Origin: Niastella sp. OAS944
Lineage (GTDB): Bacteria; Bacteroidota; Bacteroidia; Chitinophagales; Chitinophagaceae
Direction of reading: 5' to 3'
Length of the DNA: 64,000 nt
NCBI GenBank assembly: GCA_024809215.1
Contig: JANUBW010000008.1
Coordinates: forward strand, 1 to 64,000
Below are positions 1 through 8,569 of this stretch, one piece after another. Every line of letters starts with the position of its first letter. Position 1 is the stretch's first letter. A program made the position numbers and the translations under genes. The notes beneath the pieces are model-generated. The model did not search any database. It saw nothing but the letters and a program-made list of their open reading frames with translations, and was not told where the DNA came from.

Positions 1-52
1 CTGCAAGGGGCGTAAGAGACATCAGCTTCTTCTTATTCAGACTCGCTAAAAT

Positions 53-973
53 CTATGCGTAACAAACTAATCCCCCAAGAATTTGACTTGATCCTTTATA
101 AACCGCCGCAAACTCATTGGCAAAATCTGTAAGTTTAGTTCTTCCAATAAACTCAGGTTGATGTTTGTGAAAATCTTCGAACAAGATACCGCTGCCTATG
201 GCATGTCCCATTTCTACATACAATTTTGAAAGCGATTCTGAAAGACCTGCGCCGGTTAGTGCGCCCAATAAGTCTGCATCGCTAATGGGTACCCATGGCA
301 ATTCGGGTTTACCAATGGCGGCGCCTAATGTTTGGGCAACATCGGCTATTGCCTGCTCGTCGCTCACTATATATTTGTGGGTTTTTCCTTCAAAGGAACC
401 TTGTAATTCCTGCGCAGCTACTTCGGCAATATCTTTTGGGTGTGTCATCGATAACCTGCTTTTACCTTCATAGTTACTGCCCATTATACCCATGTTCTTG
501 ATCAGTGGAATGTCCATTAAAAAGTTGGTATAAAAAAAGCCGGCTCGTAAATGTTTAATAGCTACGCCATTCAGGGTATTTAATATTTGTTCTACTTCAT
601 GTAAGGCGGCAACGGGGCCGGTGCCTTCGCTTAAATGGGCGCCAATACTGCTTAAATTCACCACCCGTTTTACACCCGAACCTTTGATGGCTTCCAGCAG
701 GCTGTTACCAACCTCCGTCATATGTTGCCTGTAGTTAACTGCTGTAAAATCGGGTGGTACCATGGTATAAATGGCATCTGCGCCTTTGTATGCATTGGTG
801 AGGAAGGCCGTATCTGTAATGGAGCCTATAGCCGCCTTTGCGCCAAGCGCTTCTATAACCTGTACTTTTTGTGCATTGCTGCTGATAACGGTAACCTCAT
901 GACCGTTTTTAACAAGCGTTTCAACAATGGGTTTGCTGATATTGCCAAGTGAACCAGTGATGGTGAATTTCAT
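53..973 (-). CDS. NmrA-like NAD(P)-binding oxidoreductase
   Basis: Predicted soluble NAD(P)-binding Rossmann protein of the atypical short-chain (NmrA/quinone oxidoreductase-like) family, 306 aa. The N-terminus MKFTITGSLGNISKPIV carries the glycine-rich nucleotide loop (GxxGxI) and is followed by the expected second strand (HEVTVISSN). A VNLSSIGAH segment replaces the usual SDR active-site region. The ATG at 973 is chosen because the reading frame upstream encodes an unrelated Cys/Tyr-rich stretch, while the family begins exactly at this Met. It diverges from an HxlR regulator whose start lies 69 bp away, the usual arrangement in which the regulator senses quinone or electrophile stress and controls the reductase. 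The substrate cannot be read from the sequence. Confidence 0.85.
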   Translation of the reverse strand: MKFTITGSLGNISKPIVETLVKNGHEVTVISSNAQKVQVIEALGAKAAIGSITDTAFLTNAYKGADAIYTMVPPDFTAVNYRQHMTEVGNSLLEAIKGSGVKRVVNLSSIGAHLSEGTGPVAALHEVEQILNTLNGVAIKHLRAGFFYTNFLMDIPLIKNMGIMGSNYEGKSRLSMTHPKDIAEVAAQELQGSFEGKTHKYIVSDEQAIADVAQTLGAAIGKPELPWVPISDADLLGALTGAGLSESLSKLYVEMGHAIGSGILFEDFHKHQPEFIGRTKLTDFANEFAAVYKGSSQILGGLVCYA

Positions 974-1022
974 ATTTAAATGTTTCTGCAAAGCTATTTT
1001 TGGTCTAACTTTATAACAATAG

Positions 1023-1038
1023 CTTACCCTAAAGTAAG
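1023..1038. promoter_or_regulatory. candidate HxlR operator (inverted repeat)
   Basis: A perfect inverted repeat CTTAC-N6-GTAAG lies between the divergent NmrA-like and HxlR genes, ending 4 bp before the HxlR start codon. HxlR-family dimers bind short palindromes of this kind, often with GTAAG-type half-sites, so autoregulation is a reasonable guess. It is a single short palindrome, so confidence is modest. Confidence 0.4.
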
Positions 1039-1042
1039 TGGT

Positions 1043-1420
1043 ATGACAAAAGTAAAAGAGCAATCAACCTACAATCAGAATAAGGGCATCGCAGAAATGA
1101 GCTGCCCCATCACCTACGCAATGAATAAAATTGGCGGTCACTGGAAGTCGATCATTCTGTACCGGCTAATGGATGGTCCCAAACGTTTCAGCGAGTTAAA
1201 AAGAATTATTCCTGCCATTACCGAAAAAATGCTGGCGCAGCATTTAAAACAATTGGTGGCCGACAATCTGATAGCTAAAAAAGTGGAACAGATAATGCCG
1301 CCTATAACTATTTATAGCCTGTCGCCGGCAGGTGATGAACTTGTGCCCATCTTAATGGCCATGGCCAACTGGGCCATTAAGGACAGCAAGCAGTATGAGA
1401 GTTTAAGAGCAACAATGTAA
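1043..1420 (+). CDS. HxlR-family winged-helix transcriptional regulator
   Basis: Small winged-helix regulator, 125 aa. It shows the HxlR hallmarks: a conserved Cys near the N-terminus (CPITYAMNKIGGHWK), the recognition region RFSELKRIIPAITEKMLAQHLKQL, and the wing with a YSLSPAGDEL motif. In this family the N-terminal Cys often senses oxidants, quinones or aldehydes. The ATG at 1043 is preferred over an upstream in-frame start because the extra 21 residues look like read-through of the promoter region and would run across the operator. The divergent NmrA-like reductase is the obvious target. Confidence 0.88.
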   Translation: MTKVKEQSTYNQNKGIAEMSCPITYAMNKIGGHWKSIILYRLMDGPKRFSELKRIIPAITEKMLAQHLKQLVADNLIAKKVEQIMPPITIYSLSPAGDELVPILMAMANWAIKDSKQYESLRATM

Positions 1421-1424
1421 ATTG

Positions 1425-1486
1425 ATCTGATAACAGGGCTCGAACCTGTGTCCACCCGGGTAAGAGCCCACTGAGCTATATCAGAT
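1425..1486 (-). tRNA. tRNA-like remnant lacking the anticodon loop
   Basis: Read on the minus strand, this 62-nt element has a perfect 7-bp acceptor stem (ATCTGAT with ATCAGAT), a possible short D arm (AGCT/GGCT), and a canonical T arm (ACAGG-TTCGAGC-CCTGT). The anticodon arm is collapsed: ACCC runs straight into GGGT with no loop, so no anticodon exists. It is about 10 nt shorter than a normal tRNA, which fits loss of the 7-nt anticodon loop and about 3 nt of the D loop. No CCA is encoded. It is most simply a pseudo-tRNA, and it lies 4 bp from the next tRNA with a nearly identical T arm. Confidence 0.55.
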
Positions 1487-1490
1487 GCCG

Positions 1491-1562
1491 CGATAGGTGC
1501 AGGGCTCGAACCTGCGTCCATTCGGAAACGAGCCGAACGTTCTACCGCTGAACTAACCTATC
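1491..1562 (-). tRNA. tRNA, apparent Thr(CGU) anticodon, atypical
   Basis: Complete cloverleaf on the minus strand: acceptor GATAGGT/ACCTATC (7 bp), D stem GTTC/GAAC, anticodon stem TTCGG/CCGAA with loop CTCGTTT, variable TGGAC, T arm GCAGG-TTCGAGC-CCTGC, then G as discriminator; no CCA is encoded. The loop gives anticodon CGU (Thr, codon ACG). Position 37 is a pyrimidine, which is very unusual, and the acceptor end does not resemble common bacterial tRNA-Thr, so the amino-acid identity is uncertain. Its 5' base overlaps the first base of the TAG stop codon of the upstream co-directional gene. Confidence 0.75.
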
Positions 1563-2287
1563 TAATTTTCTTCAGGAAATAATGGCTTTGCATTTTTGCC
1601 CGAAAAATATTTATGCCGTTTTAATACAGTTGCCAAAAACGGATTCGATACAACTACACCATTTACCAGTTCGGGTGTTGGTTTAAACGCTGCAACCCCG
1701 TGGATCCTCGGTGCTATCCAGCCGGTTTTTTCAGCATCAATCCCTGCTTCTTTACAATACTTAATAACCAGCTCCTTGTTACATGTTGCCTTTCCCTGAA
1801 ATACTTCCCAGGGCAAAGGTAATTTATTCCATACATGGGTATTGGGGTCAAGCTTACCGCCGGTTGTAGCATGCCAGAAAACCACATCGGCTGCCATTAA
1901 CCGTAATACCTTACCAAAACAAAGCTCGTCAAGAATGTAATCTATTCCCAATGCATATATCAGGTTCATCCAATTATCTCTTGCCTTGTTCCACGCGCCC
2001 GCTGTATTGTTCCAGGTGGTGCTGTCGTTTCCGCGTTTAACCACCATGGTTTCCCGGTTTATATTGCTGGCTTTCCAAACTTCATCCAACAGCGTGGCTA
2101 TCTCCTGCAGGGCGGTTGTCCACCGGCCTAACAGCATGCCTTTTTGTTCGTCTGTTAATTTTGATAATACTTGCTGGCTGGTGTAAATATGGCTGATGGC
2201 CCACCAGTTAGCATCTTCTTTGCATCGCTTCAATAATACTTCGCATATTTCATCAAATGGCCGTTCCTGGCTGGTATTGGTGAACAC
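1562..2287 (-). CDS. unrecognised protein, GTG start, upstream of tRNAs
   Basis: A 241-aa soluble, Trp-rich protein that I do not recognise. It has no signal peptide or membrane segment; the C-terminal third contains a basic stretch (LKRHKYFSGKNAK). The frame opens with GTG; no ATG lies nearby in frame. Several Trp-rich helices (DANWWAISHIY, WNNTAGAWNKARDNWMNL) suggest an all-alpha N-terminal half. Its TAG stop touches the first base of the atypical tRNA, so gene and tRNAs are likely on one transcript. No function is proposed. Confidence 0.65.
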   Translation of the reverse strand: MFTNTSQERPFDEICEVLLKRCKEDANWWAISHIYTSQQVLSKLTDEQKGMLLGRWTTALQEIATLLDEVWKASNINRETMVVKRGNDSTTWNNTAGAWNKARDNWMNLIYALGIDYILDELCFGKVLRLMAADVVFWHATTGGKLDPNTHVWNKLPLPWEVFQGKATCNKELVIKYCKEAGIDAEKTGWIAPRIHGVAAFKPTPELVNGVVVSNPFLATVLKRHKYFSGKNAKPLFPEEN

Positions 2288-2549
2288 GCTTCTTAAATTA
2301 CAACGGGCATTAAAGTAAGCAATAAAACAGGCCGTATTTAAATCGGTTGAAAACGCTTCCTGGCTAATCGTATGCGCAAGCCCGTGTTTGCCGATCTTTT
2401 GAAATTCTACCTTTTTACTTTCCCTAATGAACTTCGCCAGTTGTCATACCAATTTCACCCCTAAAATAGCTGAAATTCCCCCTTTTCCAATAGTATTTTC
2501 CATCGCAACTTACCTATTCACTAATTCCATTAACCAAAATTGCCTGCCA

Positions 2550-4469
2550 ATGAAAAAAATGTATGTTCTTCTTATGCCCCTGCTCACCCTGTTACCGTTT
2601 TCGGCGCTTTTTGCGCAATTGCTAACAAACGGTAATATGAGCGATTCCACGGGGTGGACGGTGTACCACCAGGGTAGCGTCTTCCCGGCTTCGTATAGCT
2701 TTAACTATACGGGTCAAACGCCGGCAGCGGGGGCTGGTGGCTGCCTGCGCGTTACCAGCCTTAACCGCACCAATATTCTTTTTTGGCAAAAACTATCGTT
2801 GCAGGTAGGTAAATCGTATATGGTAGATGGCGCCTTTAAAACCGGCGCCGCCGCCAGCTTTTGGTGCGAACTGTACCTGAGTATGGTGGCGCCCAACCCT
2901 AACGTAGACTACTCACCCAATAGCAATGGCGATGTGGTGCGTGGTTTTAGTACCTGGGCGGGCTGTGGGCCTAATACCGACGGTACCTTTTTGGCCAATG
3001 CCTGTACGGGTAAAAAAGTATATAAGGTGCCCGGCGCCGATACAGCGGCCTTTGTTGATGTATACTTTGCTGTTAAAACCGGTTCTTCCGCCACCACGCT
3101 GCCCGCACCGCTGGAGGTGCTTATAGATGAATTGCAGGTAACACTCATTAACGATTATTCTATACTGTCAACCAGCGAGGGAAGTGTTGATACTGTCAAC
3201 CATACGCTTATAAATGTTTCGCCAGGTATAACTGTAACGCAGCTAAAGGGGGCATTACGGGTAGCGCCTACGGCGGTTTTCGACGTAGTAAGCACCGTAA
3301 GCGGTTTACCCATTGTTGGGCAGGATACCACAAAGGTGGGTGATACCATGGCGGTAAAGGTAGCCGGACTGAACGGTTCTACCCAATACCCCATTGTATT
3401 GCGCAATGAAGGGCAGAAAAATAAGATCACAAATGTATCGGTAGGTTTGATCGATGCTTTACATGCAAATGTTTGGTTGCCCATAAACATCAGGGTGGGG
3501 AAATTGCGTTCAGCCATTAGCGTATCGCCTTATGCAACGTTTATTATAGTTGACAGCAGCGGCGCAACAGCTGCCGCCGGCGATTATATTACCAACTATA
3601 TGAAGATTGTGGTAACAGCTGAAAATGGCGCCGGTAAAACCTATGCAATAAGGCGGGTGCCGTTGCCCATGTTGCCGTTTATTTGCAATAATTATAACGA
3701 TACAGTAGCAGCCATTACCAACCGCATTTTGTTGTTACTGGGTAATTCGCAGATAACCATTACCGCTGCCAGCAATCCGTTAAAAGGCAGTGTGCTCGAT
3801 GTGCGGGGTAGCGATGTATGGCTGTACTTCCCCAATATAAAACCCTCGGTGCTGGCCAATAATTATTTACCGCAAATATTGGTAAATGGGGCAAAGGCGG
3901 TGGTCGATAGCAATATACGGGTGGAACAATACCTGCACGGAACTATGGTTATCAGTCAGGCCCACGATTATAAACCGTTGCAGGTATATGATGGGTTGAA
4001 CCGTTCGGGCGCCTCGCTGCAATTGGGTTTGTACACGTATAACCGGGCGGGCGAACTGGGCAGCATGCACGACGACATAAAATCGTTCCGGTTAAAAAAA
4101 GGGTATATGGCCACCTTTGCCAAAGACTCGCTGGGCACAGGTTATAGCCGCGTGTACATTGCCGATAAACAGGATGTTGTTATTGATTCATTACCGGCGG
4201 GTTTGTATAACGATGTATCGTTTATACGCGTGGTACCCTGGCGCTGGGTAACAAAAAAGGGTTGGACGAGCGGGCACGACGCCGCCGAAGCATTGAATGC
4301 CAGCTGGCAATACGATTGGGATAATGCAGCGGTGAGCGACCCCAATGTAGAATATATACCTATGCGGCATAACCGCTGGTGGAATGCGTTTGCCAATATC
4401 AATAATAAAAAGAAAAGTACGCATGCGCTGGGTTTAATTAACCGGAAAGAACCGATCAGGCCAATATGA
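2550..4469 (+). pseudogene. GH128-like secreted glycoside hydrolase, 5' fragment
   Basis: N-terminal 639 residues of a secreted multidomain hydrolase. It starts with a Sec signal peptide (MKKMYVLLMPLLTLLPF...FAQ), then a CBM4/9-like carbohydrate-binding region (about residues 20-200), further beta-rich domains, and the first half of an Asl1/GH128-like catalytic barrel (WQYDWDN...YIPMRHNRWW). The frame is lost at 4431-4441. Homologues are expected to continue GFNEPE; here one T is missing and the predicted Glu codon reads TAA in the downstream frame. The ATG at 2550 is chosen because the signal peptide begins there; the longer frame upstream adds 41 residues unlike a leader. The catalytic domain is split, so the gene is probably inactive unless the lesion is a sequencing error. 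Confidence 0.75.
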
Positions 4470-6709
4470 GCATCGATGATGCGCTGGCTCTATGGCCCGA
4501 GTTAATGCGCAGCGGGTTGCGGTTGGGTTCACCTGCGCCCAGTGATGGCGGGTTGGAGTGGTTGTATTCGTTTATCGATCGTGCCGATGCATTGAACTAT
4601 CGCGTTGATTTTGTGGCTATGCACTTTTACCTGGGCGGGCAAACACCGCAGCAGTTGTACAACCGCTTAAAGGCGGTGCACGATCGTACGGGGCGGCCCA
4701 TTTGGATCACCGAATGGAACAATGGCGCTAACTGGACCTGTTGTACGCCCACGTATGCCGATCAGGCGGAAACCATTGCAAAGTTCCTGAACGTGCTCGA
4801 TACCTGTTCGTTTGTAGAACGGTATGCCTTATACGAATGGGTGGGCGATACGAGGCGTATGTTTTATAGATCGCCCACGCTGTTAACGCCGGCAGGTATG
4901 GTGTACCGCGATAAGGCATCGCCCATGGCGTATAATGAAGCGGCGGCCTTTAACCGCGCTTATATACCACCGCCCAAACCACCCATAGAGTATACAGGCG
5001 TAGGTGTTGGCTTTGATTATGGAAAATCACTGTCGGTAGATATTGATAACGATGGCGACCTGGATATTATTTATTCAGGGGTTGACCCGTATGTGGGTGG
5101 CATATTAAAGAACGATGGTAATGGCAACTTTACATCAACCGGGCAATCATTGCCGGGTATCTACACGCCCAGTATAAACGCCGGAGATATAGATGGCGAT
5201 GGCGATTTAGATATTATGCTGGCGGGGTGGGACAGGGCCAATGGCTGGGCTGCGTATGCGCGTATACTACGTAACGATGGAACCGGGTTGTTTACGTTGG
5301 AAACTATGCCGCAGGTAAATGCGCCGGCAGCTGGTTTTGCCGATTTGGATAATAATGGGTACCTCGATTATTTTATGATAGGTAATAGCAATGCCAATAA
5401 ATTTTATTTTCAAAACAGCGCCGGTGTGCAGGCGCCGGTAAACCGGGTAAACAATGGCATGAACATACAGGACCCCGATGCCAGTTGGGTGGATGTGGAT
5501 AATGACCAGGATGTTGATTTTTGTATAGAGGCCTGGAACCGCAGTGCATCGCGCCGGTATACGCAGTTATGGAAGAACAATGGCGATGGAACGTTTGTAG
5601 AGCAATCGATAGCTTTTAAACAAAAGCATTGGGGCAGTGCGCAGTTTGCCGATGTGGATGCCGATGGCGATTTGGATATGTTGTTAAATGGTGATGGCGA
5701 TAGTTATAGTGATGCGGGCAGTAGTGATATTTACCGGTTGTATGTAAATGATGGCACGGGAAATTATATAGAGAAGGCCACGTTTCAAAATTACCGGCAA
5801 AATTGTAATGGCCGGGGCAGTGCATTTGTTGATTGGGATAATGATGGCGATTATGACATTTTACTAACCGGTCGTAGCAGCAGCGAAGTGCGCGAGGTAA
5901 CCAATATTTATTTGAACGATGGAACAGGGGCATTTACAAAAAGCCCTGAAAGTTTAAATGTGCCAGGCATAAATAAAGGCACCATAGAGTTGGGCGATTT
6001 TGATAATGATGGCCGGGCCGATGTGTTGTTGAACGGCTATAGCGGGCCGTATGCGCGCAATGTAGCGTTCTTATTTAAAAATACCAGCATGCTTACTAAC
6101 ACGGCTCCACAACCGCCGTCGAGCATTCATGCACAGGAAATGGCCGATAGCGTACAGTTTAGTTGGCTGGCAGGTAGTGATGCACAAACGCCGGTAAAGG
6201 CATTAAGTTATAATCTGTATGTAAAAGGATCGAATGGGCATTACTACATTTTCCCCAATGCAAGTATTACAACGGGCGTACGCATGGTAAGCGGTTTAGG
6301 CAATGCGTACCAAAATTTAGGTTGGAAGTTAAAGGGCCTGCCGCCGGGCGATTATAGCTGGAGTGTGCAAACGATAGATGCGGCTTATGCGGGCAGTGCA
6401 TTTGCGCCGGAGGGGCATTTTACCATTGATGCTCCATTGGTAACGGCTGCAAGAGTAGCGGTGGCTGCTATTAATGAAGTTCAGCAAAGAATAAACGTTT
6501 ATCCTAACCCGGTAAAGGAATATATAACTGTACAATGTAGCGCGGGTGCGCAAATAACAGTGCATGATGTAATGGGCAGGGTAATGTATTCTTCCCGCTC
6601 AAAGGGGAGTGTACATACTATTGATATGCGTGGTGCGGTGCAGGGTGTTTATTTTGTGCAGGTGAGGTTGGGTGGGGAGGTGGTGGTGAGTAAGGTGGTG
6701 AGGGAGTGA
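4466..6709 (+). pseudogene. GH128-like hydrolase, 3' fragment with VCBS repeats and T9SS domain
   Basis: Continuation of the broken hydrolase in the -1 frame. It holds the rest of the catalytic barrel, including LRLGSPAPSDGG and the second catalytic-Glu motif WITEWNN (about residues 75-81 of this fragment). Next come about seven FG-GAP/VCBS repeats with Ca-binding DxDxDGDxD signatures (for example DIDGDGDLDIMLAG, DVDADGDLDMLLNG), a fibronectin-III-like domain, and a C-terminal Por/T9SS sorting domain (VYPNPVKEYITV...VQVRLGGEVVVSKVVRE). The whole protein would be about 1,390 aa, exported by the type IX system. The Met used here is internal (ANMSIDDAL), so independent expression would lack a signal peptide. 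Confidence 0.75.
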
Positions 6710-6770
6710 GTTGACGAGTTGACTGGTTGACGAGTTGACAAGGGAGTTGAAAAATTTATAAAGTTGATAT
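6707..6770 (+). repeat. GTTGA short direct repeats
   Basis: Directly after the hydrolase stop codon, six GTTGA words occur within about 60 bp, mostly as GAGTTGAC or GGTTGAC units. A second cluster of the same word, arranged as a hairpin, follows the beta-propeller gene at 20126-20215. These look like a genome-specific intergenic repeat. Confidence 0.55.
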
Positions 6771-6775
6771 AGTAG

Positions 6776-6814
6776 AAAGAGGTAATACGAACTATTGCCT
6801 CTTTTCTTTTTACA
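6776..6814 (+). terminator. rho-independent terminator
   Basis: An 11-bp stem AAAGAGGTAAT / ATTGCCTCTTT with one G-U pair and a 7-nt loop, followed by a T-rich tract. It ends transcription of the broken hydrolase. Confidence 0.75.
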
Positions 6815-6933
6815 CGGTTATGGGCCAAATCGGCACGCTTACTGGCTGATCCTGCACGGAAATTAAATTTTTCTTTATTGATGCAAGCCAGTTCATAACT
6901 TGCGTCCCCAACCGCGCTAAATTTATCATACTC

Positions 6934-7842
6934 ATGAAACTTTTATCAAAATGCCTGTATGGCCTGTTCGCTATGGTTATTTTTGTTGCCTGCAACAAAG
7001 ATGCTGTTTCTGAACCCGAACCTGATCCTACTCCTGGTGCTGCAAATGATAGTGTAAAACAACAACAACAAGATACTTTATTAACTAAAGCGATCGCGTG
7101 GGATTCCACTGATCTCGGAGCAACCGCTAATACCTTTGAATATGTATTTGACGATCAAAAACGGGTTAAAATGATTGTCTGGTATTACAGCGATACAAAT
7201 GGGGTGCGACTACCGGCAGCAAACACTGATACCACTTTTCAATTCTTTTATAATGGCGCTGAAAGAACTGCCTACAGAACGATCGGCTGGACTTTATTTC
7301 AAACCTACAAAACTGCAGATGTATTACATTTTTATAACAGTAACAATCAAATCATAAAGGATTCCATATATAATTCTCCTAAAAGTTACAGTAGCCGTAC
7401 CTATACCTATTTGCCCGACAAACTGACAACTTATGATGTCTTTATTACAAGTATTTTGCCACCAGGGTACAATAGAGATACCCTTCAGATCATAAACAAC
7501 AACATTACCCACGCAAAATTTGGATTTCCTCCTGGAATAGGCTATGATGTTTTTGATATTACGTATGATAATAAGATCAATCCATTGACTAAATTGAATA
7601 TTGCATCCAATAGACTTATCGAGGGCGGGCATGCATTTGACAAAAACCCTTTTTTGTCGCCTGGCTATTGCAAAAACAATATGACACAAAGGGTCGCCTG
7701 GTACAGTGACCACCCACAGACTATTGAAACCGATTTGTTTCAATATACTTATAACGAGCTCAATTTACCGGTATATTGTAAAATATGGTATTCTGTTTAC
7801 TACAAATCTGCGGGAAGGGTAAAATACCAATACACCCATTAA
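6934..7842 (+). CDS. lipoprotein, DUF4595/RHS-like beta-rich
   Basis: Predicted surface or periplasmic lipoprotein, 302 aa. The signal peptide ends in the lipobox FVAC, placing the lipid anchor on Cys20, followed by an acidic Pro-rich linker (SEPEPDPTP) and a poly-Gln stretch. The body is a run of Tyr-rich beta hairpins (FEYVFDDQKRVKMIVWYY, RTYTYLPDKLTTYDVF) of the kind found in DUF4595-type Bacteroidota lipoproteins. The minus-strand lipoprotein at 20249-21079 has a comparable layout. The gene stands alone between two terminators. No function can be assigned. Confidence 0.75.
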   Translation: MKLLSKCLYGLFAMVIFVACNKDAVSEPEPDPTPGAANDSVKQQQQDTLLTKAIAWDSTDLGATANTFEYVFDDQKRVKMIVWYYSDTNGVRLPAANTDTTFQFFYNGAERTAYRTIGWTLFQTYKTADVLHFYNSNNQIIKDSIYNSPKSYSSRTYTYLPDKLTTYDVFITSILPPGYNRDTLQIINNNITHAKFGFPPGIGYDVFDITYDNKINPLTKLNIASNRLIEGGHAFDKNPFLSPGYCKNNMTQRVAWYSDHPQTIETDLFQYTYNELNLPVYCKIWYSVYYKSAGRVKYQYTH

Positions 7843-7867
7843 CTGTTAGTGAATAAATCAGTAAAAG

Positions 7868-7890
7868 AAGGCCCGGTTCGAGCCTTTTTT
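7868..7890 (+). terminator. rho-independent terminator
   Basis: Stem AAGGC / GCCTT with a 9-nt loop followed by a T6 tract, 25 bp after the lipoprotein stop codon. Confidence 0.7.
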
Positions 7891-7959
7891 ATGCAGCTAA
7901 CTTGAACCTGGTGATCTGTTAGCGGTATTTTGTTATTCAAAAAAAAACTTCAATAACTC

Positions 7960-7989
7960 TTTGCTGTAATCGAATATTACATATATTTG
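7960..7989 (+). promoter_or_regulatory. Bacteroidota-type promoter upstream of hcp
   Basis: TTTG (7960-7963), an 18-nt spacer, and TATATTTG (7982-7989) match the Bacteroidota -33 TTTG / -7 TAnnTTTG consensus. It lies 160 bp before the TssD gene, leaving a long untranslated leader. The remaining bases of the 7891-8149 gap show nothing else I recognise. Confidence 0.5.
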
Positions 7990-8149
7990 ATTTAACAATT
8001 TGTCTGCGCGTTAAGTATCTCTGATTATTAGCAACATCATCTACTAAGCTCCCAACATCGCGAAGGTCCCAACCACGGCAGTTATTAATTATATATCTGC
8101 GCAAGACGTATGTCTTGATTGATTTCGTAATTGTTTAAACACATTTACC

Positions 8150-8545
8150 ATGTCGTTTATTGCCAGGCTGCAATTGCAAAATGAAGATGAAATTAGTGTG
8201 CTTCGATGCGGTTTTCGTTTTAATCAAAACATTGATGTAACAGGTAAGGCTGCATCAAAGCCCATGGGTGGAACTATTAATATTACCCTGGCGAGTATCA
8301 ATCATCCTGGTTTGTTTGAATGGATGATCACTACATCGCAAACTAAAAACGGTAAGATCACTTTTGTCAGGTACGATACTATGAGCAAATTGAAAACGCT
8401 TGAGTTTGAGAATGCGTTGTGTGTGGAGTATCATGAAGTATTTGATCCCACTGGTGAACATCCTATCATATTACAACTCACGTTAAGTGCTCATACCATT
8501 AAGCTCGAAGATACAGTATACAAAAACAACTGGCCCGGACTGTAA
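8150..8545 (+). CDS. tssD: T6SS tube protein TssD (Hcp-like)
   Basis: 131-aa Hcp-like protein that stacks as hexamers to form the inner tube of the Bacteroidota type VI system. The start MSFIARLQLQNEDEISVLRCGFRFNQNID and the segment PMGGTINITLAS...FEWMI are characteristic of the Bacteroidota TssD family. The C-terminal half keeps the expected TLEFENALCVEYHEVFD. It is followed 24 bp later by vgrG, and no sheath, baseplate or ClpV genes are present, so this is an orphan payload cassette that must use a secretion machine encoded elsewhere. Confidence 0.85.
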   Translation: MSFIARLQLQNEDEISVLRCGFRFNQNIDVTGKAASKPMGGTINITLASINHPGLFEWMITTSQTKNGKITFVRYDTMSKLKTLEFENALCVEYHEVFDPTGEHPIILQLTLSAHTIKLEDTVYKNNWPGL

Positions 8546-8569
8546 CCATTAACCACAAAACAAGCATGC

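Noticed and set aside
4430..4436. GGGTTTA resembles a -1 ribosomal slippery heptamer at the hydrolase frameshift
   Set aside because: After a -1 slip the next codons are AAT then TAA at 4439-4441, so slippage ends at once and cannot join the two halves.
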